Assembly: GCA_029931535.1 (NCBI GenBank)
Contig: JAQPZY010001670.1
Coordinates: forward strand, 6,596,501-6,660,500
Source of the DNA: Margaritifera margaritifera
Taxonomy: Eukaryota > Mollusca > Bivalvia > Unionida > Margaritiferidae
Direction of reading: 5' to 3'
DNA length: 64,000 nt
Shown here: one piece after another, positions 33,471 to 45,790 of the stretch
Numbering within the stretch: the first letter of the stretch is position 1
Layout: the number at the start of each line of letters is the position of its first letter
The notes under the pieces: generated by a model
Seen by the model: only the letters and a program-made list of their open reading frames with translations
Told to the model about the DNA's origin: nothing
Databases searched by the model: none
Made by a program: the position numbers and the translations under genes

Positions 33471-33935
33471 CTATACGAGTCTCTTTTGGGTTGATGGAAA
33501 GGGATGAGTGATGTTCCGATCAGGCGTGCTCCTTCTTAAAGTTACACCTACCACTGACATATAAACTACATGGAATCTAGTCATCAGTTGAGAAATAACA
33601 ACCTTCTTTACATGGTACTTCCTATGTAACAGTTTAGCAAATGGGGCCAATTTAAATTCAATTTCATCTGGTGATGCATCAGGATTTACTACATTATTTC
33701 CTATGACTAATTTAACTATACCGTTGGGACTCCTTCTTTGTAAAAACACCCATGTCATACTTGAAAAACTTGTTGACTTACTACCACCTACCCCTTTCAT
33801 GTGTACAAGGGAAACTTCTACTAGGTTAAAAGACAGAAACAATCTATGATCTGCAGCAAACCTCAAATATTGGTCTAGCCACTTACAAATGGAATGATCG
33901 AGAATGTGGGTGGTGAGAGGCATTATTAGGGCCAT
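33471..33935 (-). CDS. SGNH-hydrolase-like open frame, probably from a retroelement
   Basis: Intact frame of 154 codons. ILDHSICKWLDQYLRF (from about residue 11) matches the position of the Asp-Ser block I of SGNH/GDSL hydrolases. GVGGSKSTSF supplies a block-II Gly and VKLVIGNNVVNPDASPDEI the block-III GxN. VKKVVISQLMTRF is the following strand of the fold. The usual block-III Asp is replaced and a clear DxxH block V is not visible, so activity is doubtful. Such SGNH-like domains are common in uncharacterised mobile-element proteins of molluscs and other invertebrates. No partner reverse transcriptase is visible nearby. Confidence 0.45.
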   Translation of the reverse strand: MALIMPLTTHILDHSICKWLDQYLRFAADHRLFLSFNLVEVSLVHMKGVGGSKSTSFSSMTWVFLQRRSPNGIVKLVIGNNVVNPDASPDEIEFKLAPFAKLLHRKYHVKKVVISQLMTRFHVVYMSVVGVTLRRSTPDRNITHPFPSTQKRLV

Positions 33936-35879
33936 GCACTGGGTCTTTACACAGTAAAGGGTTCAAATTTAACACTTGCTTACTCACAAAATGCAAGTAT
34001 GGAAAATGCAAATTGAAATTTCAAGCTCTTGCATCTTTTTGTGAATGCTAAATTTTCCAGTGATATACAGCAAATCATTACTAAAACTCCTTAAAGTATG
34101 TAATTTCAGCAAAATGAACATGCTCGATTCCGTAATGAAACGCGAAACTTGCTTTGACATTGATATCTTTACCGTGAACTGTGTTGCATGTAGCAAAATA
34201 ATGTGGCCATGCATGTACCTACAATACTGATAACACAGTAGACTAGAGCGTAGACATTATTGGAGAAGCAGGGTATCTCTTTCCCACCCAACCATTTTAT
34301 TCACAAATAAGGAAATATTTATCTGATATTATCTTCACTGAGAAGCAACACCTTCAACTGCCAACAGAAACAGATGGAAAGTGCTTGTTCAGTTGGCATG
34401 TCTACAAGTGGATGACACCACCGAGCGAGTGATTTAAATGTTTCTAAATTCTTTTTGATTCTGTCAAATTGCAGCATGGGTATTTAGCAGTGTCTTTTAA
34501 ATCTGTGTAACAAATTATTAATCTGTTTACAATTTACATTGTTGTAAGGGTTTCCATGACAACGTATTCAATATGGAGGTAATGCTTCCTGGTGTGTAGT
34601 CATAACTGGATGTAACAAATCTGGCTGCTTGCTTTTGGAAGGTTGATAGTAATTGTGATGCCTAAATATTTTATTGGTTGAGAGTTTCTAAAAAAACAAT
34701 TTTACTGGGAATATGACATACCAATTTTATGATATTGTTTTCTTATTATTTGCATTATATTGCAATTTTGGTGTTGGAATTGCAAATCCCATTTTCGTGC
34801 CCATTAAAAACCAGACTTCAATTCAGATGTACATGTGGTTTTTTATTTCAAATGATGATAATAAAAACTACAATTGAAACTGTTAGAAAAGTATCATAGT
34901 TCCCTCTTACTCCAAATATCCTGGCTTACCGTACAGATTAATAAAAGTAACTTGTGAAATAAATAAAATTACTAGCAGAAATAGGATTTTGCAAGTTTAT
35001 ATTTTCTCCACTTGCGAACAATCGTAAGTAGTAAAAACAGTTAAATTCAAGCACTTATATACAAGGGACCATAACATAAAGTCACAGCACATGTTTACAC
35101 ATCTTCGCTAGCCAAGGGTCATCAATCCATCTCATTCCACGTGGATGTGGAACAAAGTGGATTGACGACCATTGGCTAGTGAAGATGATGTTTATATAAA
35201 TTTATACTTTTTAAACATAAGCAATAATGTGAAAAATAGTTGAAAATACACATATAGCAGCAACAATTGATATGCAATTAAATTTATCAGAGCACCAAAA
35301 CCACAGACAGTACCTTCATTAATTTTGTGACAAGTGACACTATGTGCAGATGACCATGTCTTGCCGTGTACCCATTGTCGCCATAGTGCTAATATCTTGC
35401 AAACTGATGTGAAGTTTGACCTATTATGCATACCTTGAAAAATATCTCACAAAATGATCTTTAAAGGTATGCATAATAAATAAATATTCACATCCATTCG
35501 TGAGATATTATCCCCGTCATAGTCTATGGCAACAATTGGTACATGGCGAGTCTGGTCCTCAACCAGTAAGGGTATTGTCCCATCCCCAGTTTTTATCTAG
35601 TGTCATAAACTCCCAGTTCTCAAGAGCATGCATCTCTTAATGACATCATGACCATATCATTTATTTACACTCGTCAAAAATGTTTCATATGGACAGAAAT
35701 TTTGTCGAAAAACCAATCATTTTCAGTTGTGAATCAAAACAAAAATACATACCATGAAAAAAACTCAATCAGTAAGGACTCATAACAATCCGTAATAACT
35801 ACGCTGCAGGGGCAAACAACTTCCCGCCAAAATAGATATCCAGGCCATTTATGGTCACGAGAACAATCATATTCTACTT
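33936..35879. other. non-coding stretch
   Basis: AT-rich. CCATTGGCTAGTGAAGATGA (about 35170) is the near complement of CATCTTCGCTAGCCAAGGG (35100), with complementary CACGTGGATGTGGAACA/TTCCACGTGG between, giving an imperfect palindrome over about 35098-35190. No gene recognised. Confidence 0.35.
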
Positions 35880-35933
35880 AGGCTGCATGCAGCCATAGAA
35901 ATAATATTAAATCGACGATATTACGATTTAGAC

Positions 35934-36830
35934 ATGAAAGGAAATATTGATCTGATTCAGGACATCAGGATTATAGTGACTAAATATAATGAACTAGTAG
36001 GTGACACACTTACCTTGTGTACGTATTCTGAGATGATTCATTTTTATGTGCTTAGTGCTTGTTTAAACCAACCACTTAGGTCTTACTATCCACCAGTTTT
36101 ATGCAAAATTGTCCACCGACGCTTTAAACAGGAAAGTGGTGGGAAGGAATGTAAAAAACTGAAGGGAAAGTATAACATTCATGTGGATGCAGACATCTTA
36201 TAAGGCGTCCACCAAACGATTTCAGCCAAACCACTTTGTTTGTCTAATGAAAAATATCAACAACACAGATGTACTAGACTTGACATCGGATACCATTCTA
36301 GATGTGGTGGACATTGAATGCCTACCCAACACTAATGAAAGGCTATGGTGAAAGCCATTACATTTGCGCTTCTTGGTTCAAACCATGTTCTTTGCACTTG
36401 TCATCTCTGACAAAATGCAAAACAGAAAATGACGGATGCCGCTGTCAACAGGAACCTCAGCCTTGAAAAGATATTTGGTGAAAATGGACTTGTAAACTTT
36501 GACCCGAAATCAGACTAAATTCGTGGCTCTTTTCTAACATTTTGGCAAATTTTCTCAAATCCTATGATCAACAGTTAAAAGAACCAATAAAGCTCAAGAT
36601 ACACATACCCTTGCACGAAGGTAAAATAGACAAATCTTGGAGAAACAATAATAGTGAGTCTGTCAATCACATACTCAAACAGGACGAACAGTAGAAATCA
36701 CAGTCACTAACTGACTTTATTAATGGTGTTCAGACAATGGTTGATGGGCAATTCAAGGGACTATGACAAGCGATAGTTGGAGCCAGACAGTTTAGACTAG
36801 CAGAAACTCACCGAAATTTTTTCATCTAAA
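35934..36830 (+). pseudogene. degraded mobile-element protein with OTU/vertnin-like block and ESVNHILK motif
   Basis: An N-terminal open part (35934-36203) contains LTLCTYSEMIHFYVLSACLN and LRSYYPPVL, a pattern I associate with OTU-like or vertnin-like proteins of invertebrate mobile elements. After several stops and shifts, 36540-36820 reads in one frame KIHIPLHEGKIDKSWRNNNS, ESVNHILKQ, DFINGVQTMVDGQFKGL, with two stops. The two parts probably belong to one dead gene. The exact superfamily is not certain and no termini were found. Confidence 0.4.
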
Positions 36831-36839
36831 AAATACTCT

Positions 36840-38904
36840 GGGCCCCAAAATCCGACAAGAACAGACAGATACATTACTTTTTTTTGCGGAAATTTGTCAG
36901 AAAAGACTAAATATGTAACCTCAACCGACAGAATGAAGACGGTAGTTGCCACTAAGAGCTAAGGTAAAATGCCTGGACAGAGAAAAATAAGCGTGAATGA
37001 AAGAACCAGCACAATAAAATCTGGAAATCTAAAGCTAACACTGTAGACTAAGACTGCAGGTTATTATTGGAGTGAAATATTTCTAAAAACATGTGACAAT
37101 GTAAAGTTATTGACATTTTTACATCTGAGAACTCAACTATTTTTATTTGAGATAACCTTTTTGTAAATACCATTTTTATTACAGCACAATTGGTCAATGA
37201 TATGCACTCAATATTCTTTAGTTTTTTTAATCATAATTAAATGTTTTCCTTTCTTTAATTGTGAATGATAGCATGCATTCCACTTTCCCATACTATATTC
37301 CTTTCAACATTGATAATTCGATGTGAATTATGTTGTTTGTTTTACATTTAAAGTGAAATGTACAGTATTTTTATTTAGTAATATCGTGTGTATTTATATT
37401 TGTCCGGTGTCTTCCTAGAAAATCAATAATACTAGCTTTTATTTCCTTTGTATATTATACATGTACTTGAATTTGTATTATCGTGTACTTGAGTTAACTT
37501 AATTCGTAATAAATGTAATCAAATAATCAGGTGTTTATCGTGTTTTTTTTAGCAGAATTTTGGTGGTAAAATGCAATTAATATTTATACTGAATGCTATA
37601 CAAGGTGAATTTGGGCAGTGAAAAAAACTTGCGTGCAAAAGTGTCTCTGAATCTTTACTGACCAAAAGGGTACTCATTCTAAGACATCTCTTCTGCACTA
37701 ATAAACACAAAGGTGTAAACAAAATTGTATGCCAATTAAATGATATTCACAAGACACATAAATATAATATGACCACGCTTTTGTGAACAATTCTATTTTA
37801 GTTTTAATTTTTATACTTTTTTACTGCAGCATGTAATTTTCCCGCAGAATTCATCTTTCCTATCAAATGCACTAAATGTCAGATTTTTTAAAATCAAGTC
37901 TTTAGACTATATATACTGTAATCGATATGTAATTTACGTTAAATATCGATGTCACCATTTACTGCAAATGTTTGAGTTGTAAACAAAACCCCAAATTACA
38001 AATGCGTAAAAATTAACTCTAAAATCTTCGTTTTATATTGGTATTACACAATTATTCCGGTAAACACCTTTATTCCGGTTAATTCCTTTATTCCGGTTAA
38101 TCTAGTGATACATTTTTGTGCATTTGACGCTTCATTAACCTATTAAAAATTTATTTTAAAAAAATGGAGTAATACAGTTAGGTCAAAAAATCCATATTTT
38201 GGATAGCAATAATGAATTAAAACATAATATAATTCATTTGACCTGACAAGTCTGTACAAGCTCATAAGATTAAAAAGAGAAGTTTATATACCCAAGTTCA
38301 CAAGACCCAAATTCACACATGCGTTTTTCATGTTTGAATGTCATTTGTGACACAAAGTAACGCTTACTGTGCATATGCATGCCCTTTCCGATGTGATAGT
38401 TTCCAAAAGCAATTTGTACTATATACACGGTTTGATGCAATTTAAAAGAGTTGTCATCCAGGATGTTATTTTGTTGAGATATTATACTTGCCTTGAATAC
38501 ACGTGTCTACTGCTATGGATGCCTAGCTCTACTTCATAGCCGAAGTTTAGTATTTCAGTGATACGAGAGATGAACATGCCTCACAATAAACAACAACACA
38601 AGCCTGAAACATCTAATTCACAGATAGGTAACTATCTTTATTCATTAAACAATAATACCGGAATATTCACACAACAGTTTTAAAATAAAGAATTTGTATG
38701 CCAATTTACGAGACCATCCCCTTCTACTTAAGACAGAAAGTAGACTGGTTTCCCTCATGGTTGAATGAATAGACTGGCACATTGTCCTACTTTTGACAAA
38801 GTTATGACAGGTACTAGCCTGGTTCCCGGCGCCTATATAGTCTACAACTGGTACGACCAATATTTTACCTTGACATTGGACTATAAGATTAGAGGCTAAC
38901 ATCG
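36840..38904. other. non-coding, AT-rich stretch
   Basis: Contains three short copies of TTATTCCGGTTAAT near 38055-38100. No gene recognised. Confidence 0.35.
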
Positions 38905-38912
38905 TATCTAAT

Positions 38913-39217
38913 GTGTACACTATAGAACAACGGATCGCACAAACATTACGTAGTCTTAATCAAAATTTAGGAACAAACTATTTTTACTTTATGAAAAAGC
39001 AGAGTGAATGTATTTTGGCATGTTGCAGTGGGCATGTTTTAACTATTTTACCCACAGGATATGGCAAAACAGTAGTTACAGACGCACTGCCCAAAGCTCA
39101 GGAAAAAGGACGAGTGAGTTGCATGAGTTACTCGTCCCTGTCATCATTATATTCAATACAGTACACTATTCCACTACACTGCTTACGCCTTTATTAAAGA
39201 ACCACATGCAAGTCTGA
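38913..39217 (+). pseudogene. RecQ-like DNA helicase, N-terminal fragment
   Basis: The frame reads MYTIEQRIAQTLRSLNQNLG, then KKQSECILACCSGHVLTI, and a Walker A motif ILPTGYGKT at about residues 46-54. This order (Gln-containing motif 0 followed by LPTGxGKT) is typical of RecQ helicases. At about 39105 the frame shifts; the next frame gives ELHELLVPVIII, plausibly motif Ia, then stops. Motifs II-VI are absent. It may be a truncated host gene, an exon, or cargo of the virus-like block that follows. Confidence 0.5.
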
Positions 39218-39847
39218 TACTAAAATGTGTAAAAACCATGAAAATATTGTTCTAAATACATGGCTCCTTTGATAAACATGTAATAAGAGACAATGCTTGT
39301 AACTCGAGAAATTGCAGTTGCACAGATATCCTTTGATTTCTTAGTGGTATTCGTATTTACAGTGAAACCTTTCAGTAATCTAGGTGTCATAATTTTCTTT
39401 TTCAACGAGCTATCAGACATCGTTATGAGTTAGATATGGGAGAAGTTAAGAGACAGTGAATGTCAACATTTTATGAGTTTCGCAACTGTACGGGCACTTA
39501 TTGCAACGTCTTCAACTGTTTCATCAGAAAGCTTTAGACGAGACAGCTAAACCTACTCTGAGCTATTTCAAGAATGTCATGTAAAGTGAAGAAAAACAAA
39601 AAGTAGTTCCAAAGACGATGACAGACACGGCCACGGGGATGTAAGAAAAAGAAACAAGACAAGCTTTTCACACTTCGTCTGTTCGAACACTTTTTCCTCT
39701 CAGTATGGCAACCATACTGACACCTTCCCCTACTCTGAGGCGAGAAGAAAAAAAAGCCCAGGTCAAAACGATGATGTAGACGCCATCTTCAGCAGAAAAA
39801 AAGAAAGAAAGACGGGAAGACTGAAGTGAGAACAAAAATCAAGAAAA

Positions 39848-40404
39848 AAAGTGAAAAAAGAACCGATCGTTTTCAAAGAACCTTGAAAGAACGTATGTGG
39901 AAATATTTTAGACATCAAGAAACTCTCCGATACATGGACATGTTACCACGTCTGGTCAAGGCTTGCAATTAATCGTACTGTCGTAGCATCTGATGTGTTC
40001 CAGAAGAAGTGATACCTCAAGCAGAAGAGACCGTGTTTGATCGATTATTTAGAACGTCGGAGACCTGAAAACAGAAAGAAGAGTTAAACACCGGAGATTG
40101 GGTTTGCATTGGAAAAACAAAATGTACTATTGACAAAGGCTTTTTACCCAGCTGGACGACTGAATTGTTTCGTGTCATAGGACAAATTCGTGGACGTGTC
40201 CCACCTGTCCATAAATTGGAAGATAAGAACGGAGAAGTGTTGAAAGGAACTTTTTTGTTGCCCGAGTTACCACGAGTGAGCAAGAAAGACGACATGTACG
40301 TTATCGAATGCATTCTCGATCGAAGAACACGTAAAGTGGGAATACATGGTTTCCAAGAAGTCAAAGTCCTTTGGAAAGGATATCCACCCAATTTCAATTC
40401 TTAG
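39848..40404 (+). pseudogene. Polinton/Maverick-type integrase, C-terminal half with chromodomain
   Basis: One continuous frame holds the end of the rve catalytic core (DRFQRTLKERMWKYFRHQ, TLRYMDMLPRLVKACN). It continues into an SH3-like DNA-binding part (NTGDWVCIGK, PSWTTELFRVIGQIRG) and a chromodomain-like tail (DMYVIECILDRR, FQEVKVLWKGYPPNFNS). This is the arrangement of integrases of Polinton/Maverick-type elements. Three in-frame stops (about 39969, 39993 and 40069) and no recognisable first half show it is dead. Small virion-type genes follow directly downstream, as expected for such an element. Confidence 0.7.
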
Positions 40405-40591
40405 ATTTCAGCTTCACAAGGAATCGACTATAAAATAAAAGCAGAAGTCACAAACATGCCGTTAAATACTGTTGCATTCCCATTTTCGAGTTCATCCCTC
40501 CAAGAACTACAAAAGATCAACAGCCACAGTGGGTGCAGTGTGGAGAATATGTTCCTAAAATCAAATCGTATTTTTCTGTCAAATCTTTGTT

Positions 40592-40858
40592 GTGTATTCT
40601 GTCATTGGAGCAGCAATTAGAAATGTGAGTTTGCAACAAGGAGATAAACAAATGTGGACTATTTTACTCAGCAGTTATATTGTCTATCTTCTTCCTAATC
40701 CCTCTTTGAAATATACCGACAATAACAACAACGGTAGCCTCGCCTACGCCAGTCGCAACTCTTCCAGTTACAGCAGCAATCCTTTGGAACCCTTCGAAAT
40801 TCATCATTCTCCTTTGACATCGAGTGACTACATGGAGACAAGAACCATCGAACTATGA
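40592..40858 (+). pseudogene. unrecognised 88-codon frame of the older virus-like block
   Basis: Starts MYSVIGAAIRNVSLQQG and ends in a Ser/Asn-rich stretch. Its stop overlaps the next ATG by four bases (ATGA at 40855-40858), the tight packing expected of a viral operon. No family recognised, and its start may lie further upstream in a broken frame. Confidence 0.35.
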
Positions 40859-42935
40859 ACGATCAACTTTATTTAACATTACCTAGTGACAGTTTTATGC
40901 ATGTGTTTCCCAACAACAAATTATGTTGTTTCACGGCCACATTACATAAATCCATCCAGTTGGATCACGAAGCACATTGGGAAATGGCTTTGATAAAAGT
41001 GATTCATTTCGTCGTAGAAATGTTTAACGAACAAGTCCAAGAACACTTGGATAGAAACGATCCTGACTTTTATGAAACCTAAAAAGCCAGCACCAGCTTA
41101 TCCCCATTTAAATATCTATACCACGAATATTCCTTTATGATATTATTTTATTGCTCCACAACGCGTCGAAACTATTTAAACTATTTTCAACGATCACTTT
41201 AACAAAATACTGGATAAAATTCACCGAAGTGTCCTGATTGAGTACAATCCACCTTCTCTTCGTCTCAAATTAAATTTTTCTGCGGGCAAAGCACTGTCCA
41301 TCACTTTTTCTCCCAGTTTGTTTGCTATTCTGGGTGGAAACACAGCTTTCGCTTCTACAAAAGACATTAACAACAACAACAACCGAGTCAACAAATATTT
41401 TCGATATTCTATCAAACTGCAAGAAGGACTGAATTTGATTTTTGTGTACTCTGATGTTGTCGAGTACAACGTAGTAGGAAACACAACCGCTCTGTTGCTG
41501 AGAGTCATTCCTTTCAAAATGTATTCTGCCATGACTTCTTAAGATGAAGGAGGAAACACGTATCACCGAGAATTTGTGCATCCTCATTATCTTCCAGTCA
41601 GTAATTCTGTAACGACCCAATATTTGTTAAATGTATATAAAACTGAGTTCTCCACTGATGTCCCAAATCTGTAAAACCGGTTTATTTTTTTCCGCAATCC
41701 GACAAATCTATTTTTAGCGAGAATTCACGTGCGGTAGCCGGTGGCTAGTATAGGGCGGTGGTCAGTCTTAGGTGGGCGTTTTAGGTAGTGTGAGGAGCTA
41801 TTCGGACATGTGTAACTCAGAGCTCCTTATCAAGCCATGGAGGATAGTCAAAATTGGTCAGAGCAGGATGATTTAAAGAAATATCCAGGTTCAATATACA
41901 TAGGAGTGCGAACCACACTGATGTCCGCTTGTTTGTACGAACGTCTAAAAATGCAACATTGTGCGTATGTGCCAATGTAAAGCTCGTGCATCCAACTACT
42001 ACGCACTTTATGTAAACATTTACAAGTAACTAAACGCTTCGTTGCCTGGACATAAAAACGACGAAATTCATAGTCGACCATGCGCTTCATTGTTTTATGT
42101 GCCTGTTCAGAATGCACATGTAATTAGTTACCTTTTCATATATTTTGTCGCTAACGCTGAGTTTTCTTTCGGTGGATAATTCACATTCCCAAACACTTAA
42201 ATATTTATTCATATAAACGTTTTGGATATATCTATAGGTTTGATATGTTTATTTTGCTTCTAGCTTGAATTACTTTATTCCATGTACATGTTTTAATAGT
42301 TCTCTCGTGTGCAAATATCTGATTGGTGTAAGTGTTTCACTAACGGTCAAACGAGTAAGAATTCTTTTAAGTTGATTGTACAACAATATGTTCATTAATT
42401 AGATGTGTTTTTTACAGTCGCCCGTCTTTTCAAGACGGTAATACCTTTCTTCATTTCCATTGTGTATTCGTGAGTTATTGGAGTTGTCTTCCCATCTACA
42501 CGATGCTGTGTCGAGTGAATCACGCAAGTTTTGTGCTAACGGACTACGATGGAAAGCTGCACTAGGAATTGCGGACAATTTTCCTGATTCTTGGAGCTGG
42601 ATATTCAATACGAATATTTATTGAACATATTAAACATTTGTGTAGAATTTGTGAAGATCTTCATCTATACTATTCTTCCTTTATTCATTCTTTGTATCTT
42701 GAATTTTGTTATATAAAATCACAAAATAACGTTCCTTGTTTTTCTTTCCTGATTCCTTCAGTAAAAGACAGAAATGTCGTTGTAACTTTGCGTTTATTTA
42801 GTTCGTATCGTTACAAACTCGTATATTGACACTGTGAATATTAGTATAAAAGGAGATCTTGGACAAAATAGTCTATTCTCTAAATGGAAAAGTCACCGTG
42901 AAACTACATTTTCGTAAACGACTCTCCAGTAAATT
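40855..42935 (+). pseudogene. virion-assembly-type protein of Polinton-like elements, split by a ~1.2-kb insertion
   Basis: The start NDQLYLTLPSDSFMHVFPNN and HWEMALIKVIHF mark a protein widespread in invertebrate Polinton-like elements, of unproven role (possibly a minor capsid component). After a frameshift the middle part reads from about 41175 to 41640 with LNLIFVYSDVVEYNVVGNTT and EFVHPHYLPVSN. The end, VYSLNGKVTVKLHFRK, appears only at 42870-42915. Sequence between about 41643 and 42843 is therefore an insertion; TATAAAA occurs at both edges. Stops, shifts and the insertion make it inactive. Confidence 0.55.
41643..42843. mobile_element. unidentified ~1.2-kb insertion inside the virus-like gene
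   Basis: Deduced from the interrupted homology on either side and the matching TATAAAA (41636-41642, 42844-42850). No terminal inverted repeats or transposase were recognised. A short frame on the plus strand starts MEDSQNWSEQDDLKKY at 41836. It has no known family. Confidence 0.4.
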
Positions 42936-43200
42936 GTAACTATATCGTGTTTACCGAGGAGTCGCTAGACAACAAGGACATGGTTTGGGAGATATGTTTA
43001 TATCGGCTTTACGTACTGTGTCACCCATCTTAAAACTTATGGTCACTCCAGAAATACATGCTTTAAAAGATGCGGCCTGTACGGAAGGAAAAGAATTTCT
43101 CCAAAATGTGAACATCGACATACAAAGTCCGAAACAAGCCTTTATGAAAGCAGGACAAAATGCGTCGATTCAGACAGGAAGAGAACTCATTGGTCATTGA
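42930..43200 (+). pseudogene. small virion-type protein (GHGLGDMF block) of the older element
   Basis: In one frame: LYRVYRGVARQQGHGLGDMF, then ISALRTVSPILKLMV and a repeat-like ASIQTGRELIGH end. A Gly-rich start after YRG and an amphipathic helical body are typical of a small structural gene found beside integrase and capsid genes in invertebrate Polinton-like elements. An upstream TAA sits only a few codons before, where the preceding gene ends. Function is inferred from neighbourhood and family pattern only. Confidence 0.5.
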
Positions 43201-43726
43201 GACACGCCTATAAATTCCCTTCACACTCCTGGCGAAGGCATGAATTCAGGTGGGTGGGGGTAATTGTTTGGTGGTAAAATGCTGTCCATTCGTGGGCAGT
43301 GATTAAAATTTATAAATATGCACACGAAATTAAAGAAAAATGAATATACTTTAGGTGCGCTTTACTTTGCGCAAGACTGGAAAGCTTCTCTGGAACAAAA
43401 ACAACGAATTCACAGTACAATATTGGTAAGAGGTAGGCCTATAAAAAGGTACCATTTAGCTACGTCCTGAGGTCGTGTAATTATCAGAATATAGCATGTG
43501 GTTTGAAGATATAGCCATAGTTGCTCTCAGCCTAGTCACTAAATTGCCAAAGACATTTAATACATATAAAAATCTCCAAAATTAATAAGAATTCGTTGAC
43601 AAATGAAGCAAAGCTGTCACATAAGATGCAGCCCACTTTAAACCGTTGGTCGAATATGAGCATTTTATGTATTAAATTAATGAGGAGACGGTCTGCACTC
43701 GAACGGAAGTACCATATTGCGTCATA
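43201..43726. other. stretch between the virus-like block and the foldback element
   Basis: One 33-codon open stretch (about 43335-43435, EYTLGALYFAQDWKASLEQK) is protein-like but unassigned. Nothing else recognised. Confidence 0.3.
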
Positions 43727-43878
43727 CGTTTATCATGTGTGGTGAGTCTCTCTATAAGAGTGTAGCATGTTACATGTGTTTACAGCTCAATGTGAGCTTG
43801 TCTACCCTCTAAATGAAATGCCGTAGTTTGTTTTGCTTGATTTATATAGGGACATAAAAGTACGTCGAAGTTGTGTGT

Positions 43879-43913
<35 letters not shown>

Positions 43914-44559
43914 AAATAAATTTTGAAGAAGAAGTTAACACCATTTTTTCCAAGATCAACATTTTTAAATAAGCTACGCTCACTTAAAATGAAGAAGAAG
44001 GATTAGGGCTTGAATGAAATGTCGTAATGGAGTCCTGTGCTAAATAGGGTAAATAAACCTTTCCATTTTGTTTTCTACCAGGGTAGCATAAGGCGACGGT
44101 ATGCACTAAAATTAAAATACCATATTACGTCATACGTTTCGCATGAAGAGTTCGTCTGTTGGTCCTATTTAGGGGGAACTCAGTCTAGCCCGAATAGGTC
44201 TGTTTGTAACATATTGGTTCTATTTTGAAGGAAAATGTAATTGGTTAGAGTTTGTCGAGCGGAAAACTGTGAGTTTGGCTGCCCTCTAATGAAAGTGTTG
44301 ATTCTATCTTGGAGGGAAATGTAATTGATTCGAGTTTGTCGATCGGGAAAATGGGAGTTTGTTTGCACTCTAAATTAAATTACTTATTTTCCTTTGCTTT
44401 ATAACAAAACTTACTTCTTATCTCCCCCTACCACCCTTTAATCCTCCACATAAAGTTAAAATCTCTACCCATTCTTTAATATCCCTATATCGTCACTGCC
44501 CTTCTTTTTTAAAAACAAAACTTCCATCCGCGTAATCGTTACATGCCCAGTTATCTGGT

Positions 44560-44930
44560 ACAAGCATCCAGTTGTCTAATATCCAGTACCCAGTTATATA
44601 CTGTCCAACAACGAATTATCTAATATCAACACCCAGTTATCTACTATATACAAACCAGTTATCTACTATCCAGCCCCCACTGATCTACTGCTTACCAACT
44701 AGTTATCTACTACCAACACCCAGTCATTTACTATCCAGCACCCGATGATCTACTATACAAGACCCAGTTATCTGCTATCTACCAATCGATTATCTATTAT
44801 CAACCAACCAATTATCTACTGTCAACACCCAGTGATTTACTATCCAGCACTCAGTTTATTTAATATACAACACCCAGTTATCTACTATCAACATTCAGTA
44901 ATCTACTATCCAGGTACCCTATGATCCCCC
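44560..44930. repeat. degenerate CCAGTTATCTACTATC repeats
   Basis: More than fifteen variants of CAGTTATCTACTATCCA, spaced irregularly at about 20-25 bp, inside the foldback core. A further short cluster lies near 46295-46335. Confidence 0.8.
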
Positions 44931-44939
44931 TTATAAATA

Positions 44940-45790
44940 AAGTTGAAATCTCTACCTCCATCTATACTATTCCTACCCTCCCCTACTCTAATATTTTAAA
45001 CAAACTACCATACTACCATCCCATTTACACAAGGTAGGATGTAAAAAAAAAATTTTTAAAAATCGCATAAATAAAATACCTTTTCTAAGACCCCTTAAGA
45101 TTCCCCCCCCCCCACTTATAAGATAAAATCTCTAACCACCTCATCCCCCTTCTTTGATGTTCCTAGTAGCCTCTACCTTCCTATTTTAAACAAAACTAAC
45201 ACCCCATTCACACAAGGTAGGATGTAAAAGAACTTATATTTTTAAAAAATTAAATCACTTATCAATAAAAATACCTTTTCTATCTCCCCTTATCGCCCTA
45301 GGATCCCTTATAAGGCTAAAATCTCTACTCCCTTCTATAATATCCCCACCCAATCCACATCCTACTTTTTAAAAAAAACAAAACCATCATTCTCATAATC
45401 CGTACATATCAACAACCATTTATCTACTAACCCCACACCTTTAGATGTAAAAGAGGCGGTAAAAAATAAAACTTAAATCCCTTATCAACAAACCTAGCTT
45501 CATTATCTCCCTTACCACCCCATAATTCCTATTATAAAGTAACAATCTCTACCTCCCTCTATAACGTCCCTATCGTCAAGTACGCTCCTATTTTACACAA
45601 AACTATCACCCATTCAGACAAGGTAAGATGTAAAAGAAGAGGTATAAATACAAATAATTCACCCCACCTCCCACCCCTTCCCCTACAGGCCCTCTTATAA
45701 ATAAAGCAAAAATCTCTTTCCCATCTAGAATATTCTGGACGTCCAGATCTCTCCTATGTTAAACAAAACCACCATCCTATTTGCGTCTGT
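44940..45790. repeat. ~190-bp diverged tandem repeats in the foldback core
   Basis: Units with AAAATCTCTACC, a CCTATTTTAAACAAAACTA-like block and CACAAGGTAGGATGTAAAAG recur near 44940, 45122, 45316, 45537 and 45704. A partial unit lies at 44453. Confidence 0.75.

Noticed and set aside
38645..38920. 91-codon minus-strand frame next to the helicase fragment
   Set aside because: No family pattern, and it partly overlaps the helicase start on the other strand.
41221..41620. Two long minus-strand frames
   Set aside because: They are antisense to the middle part of the YLTLPS-type gene, which has the recognisable motifs.
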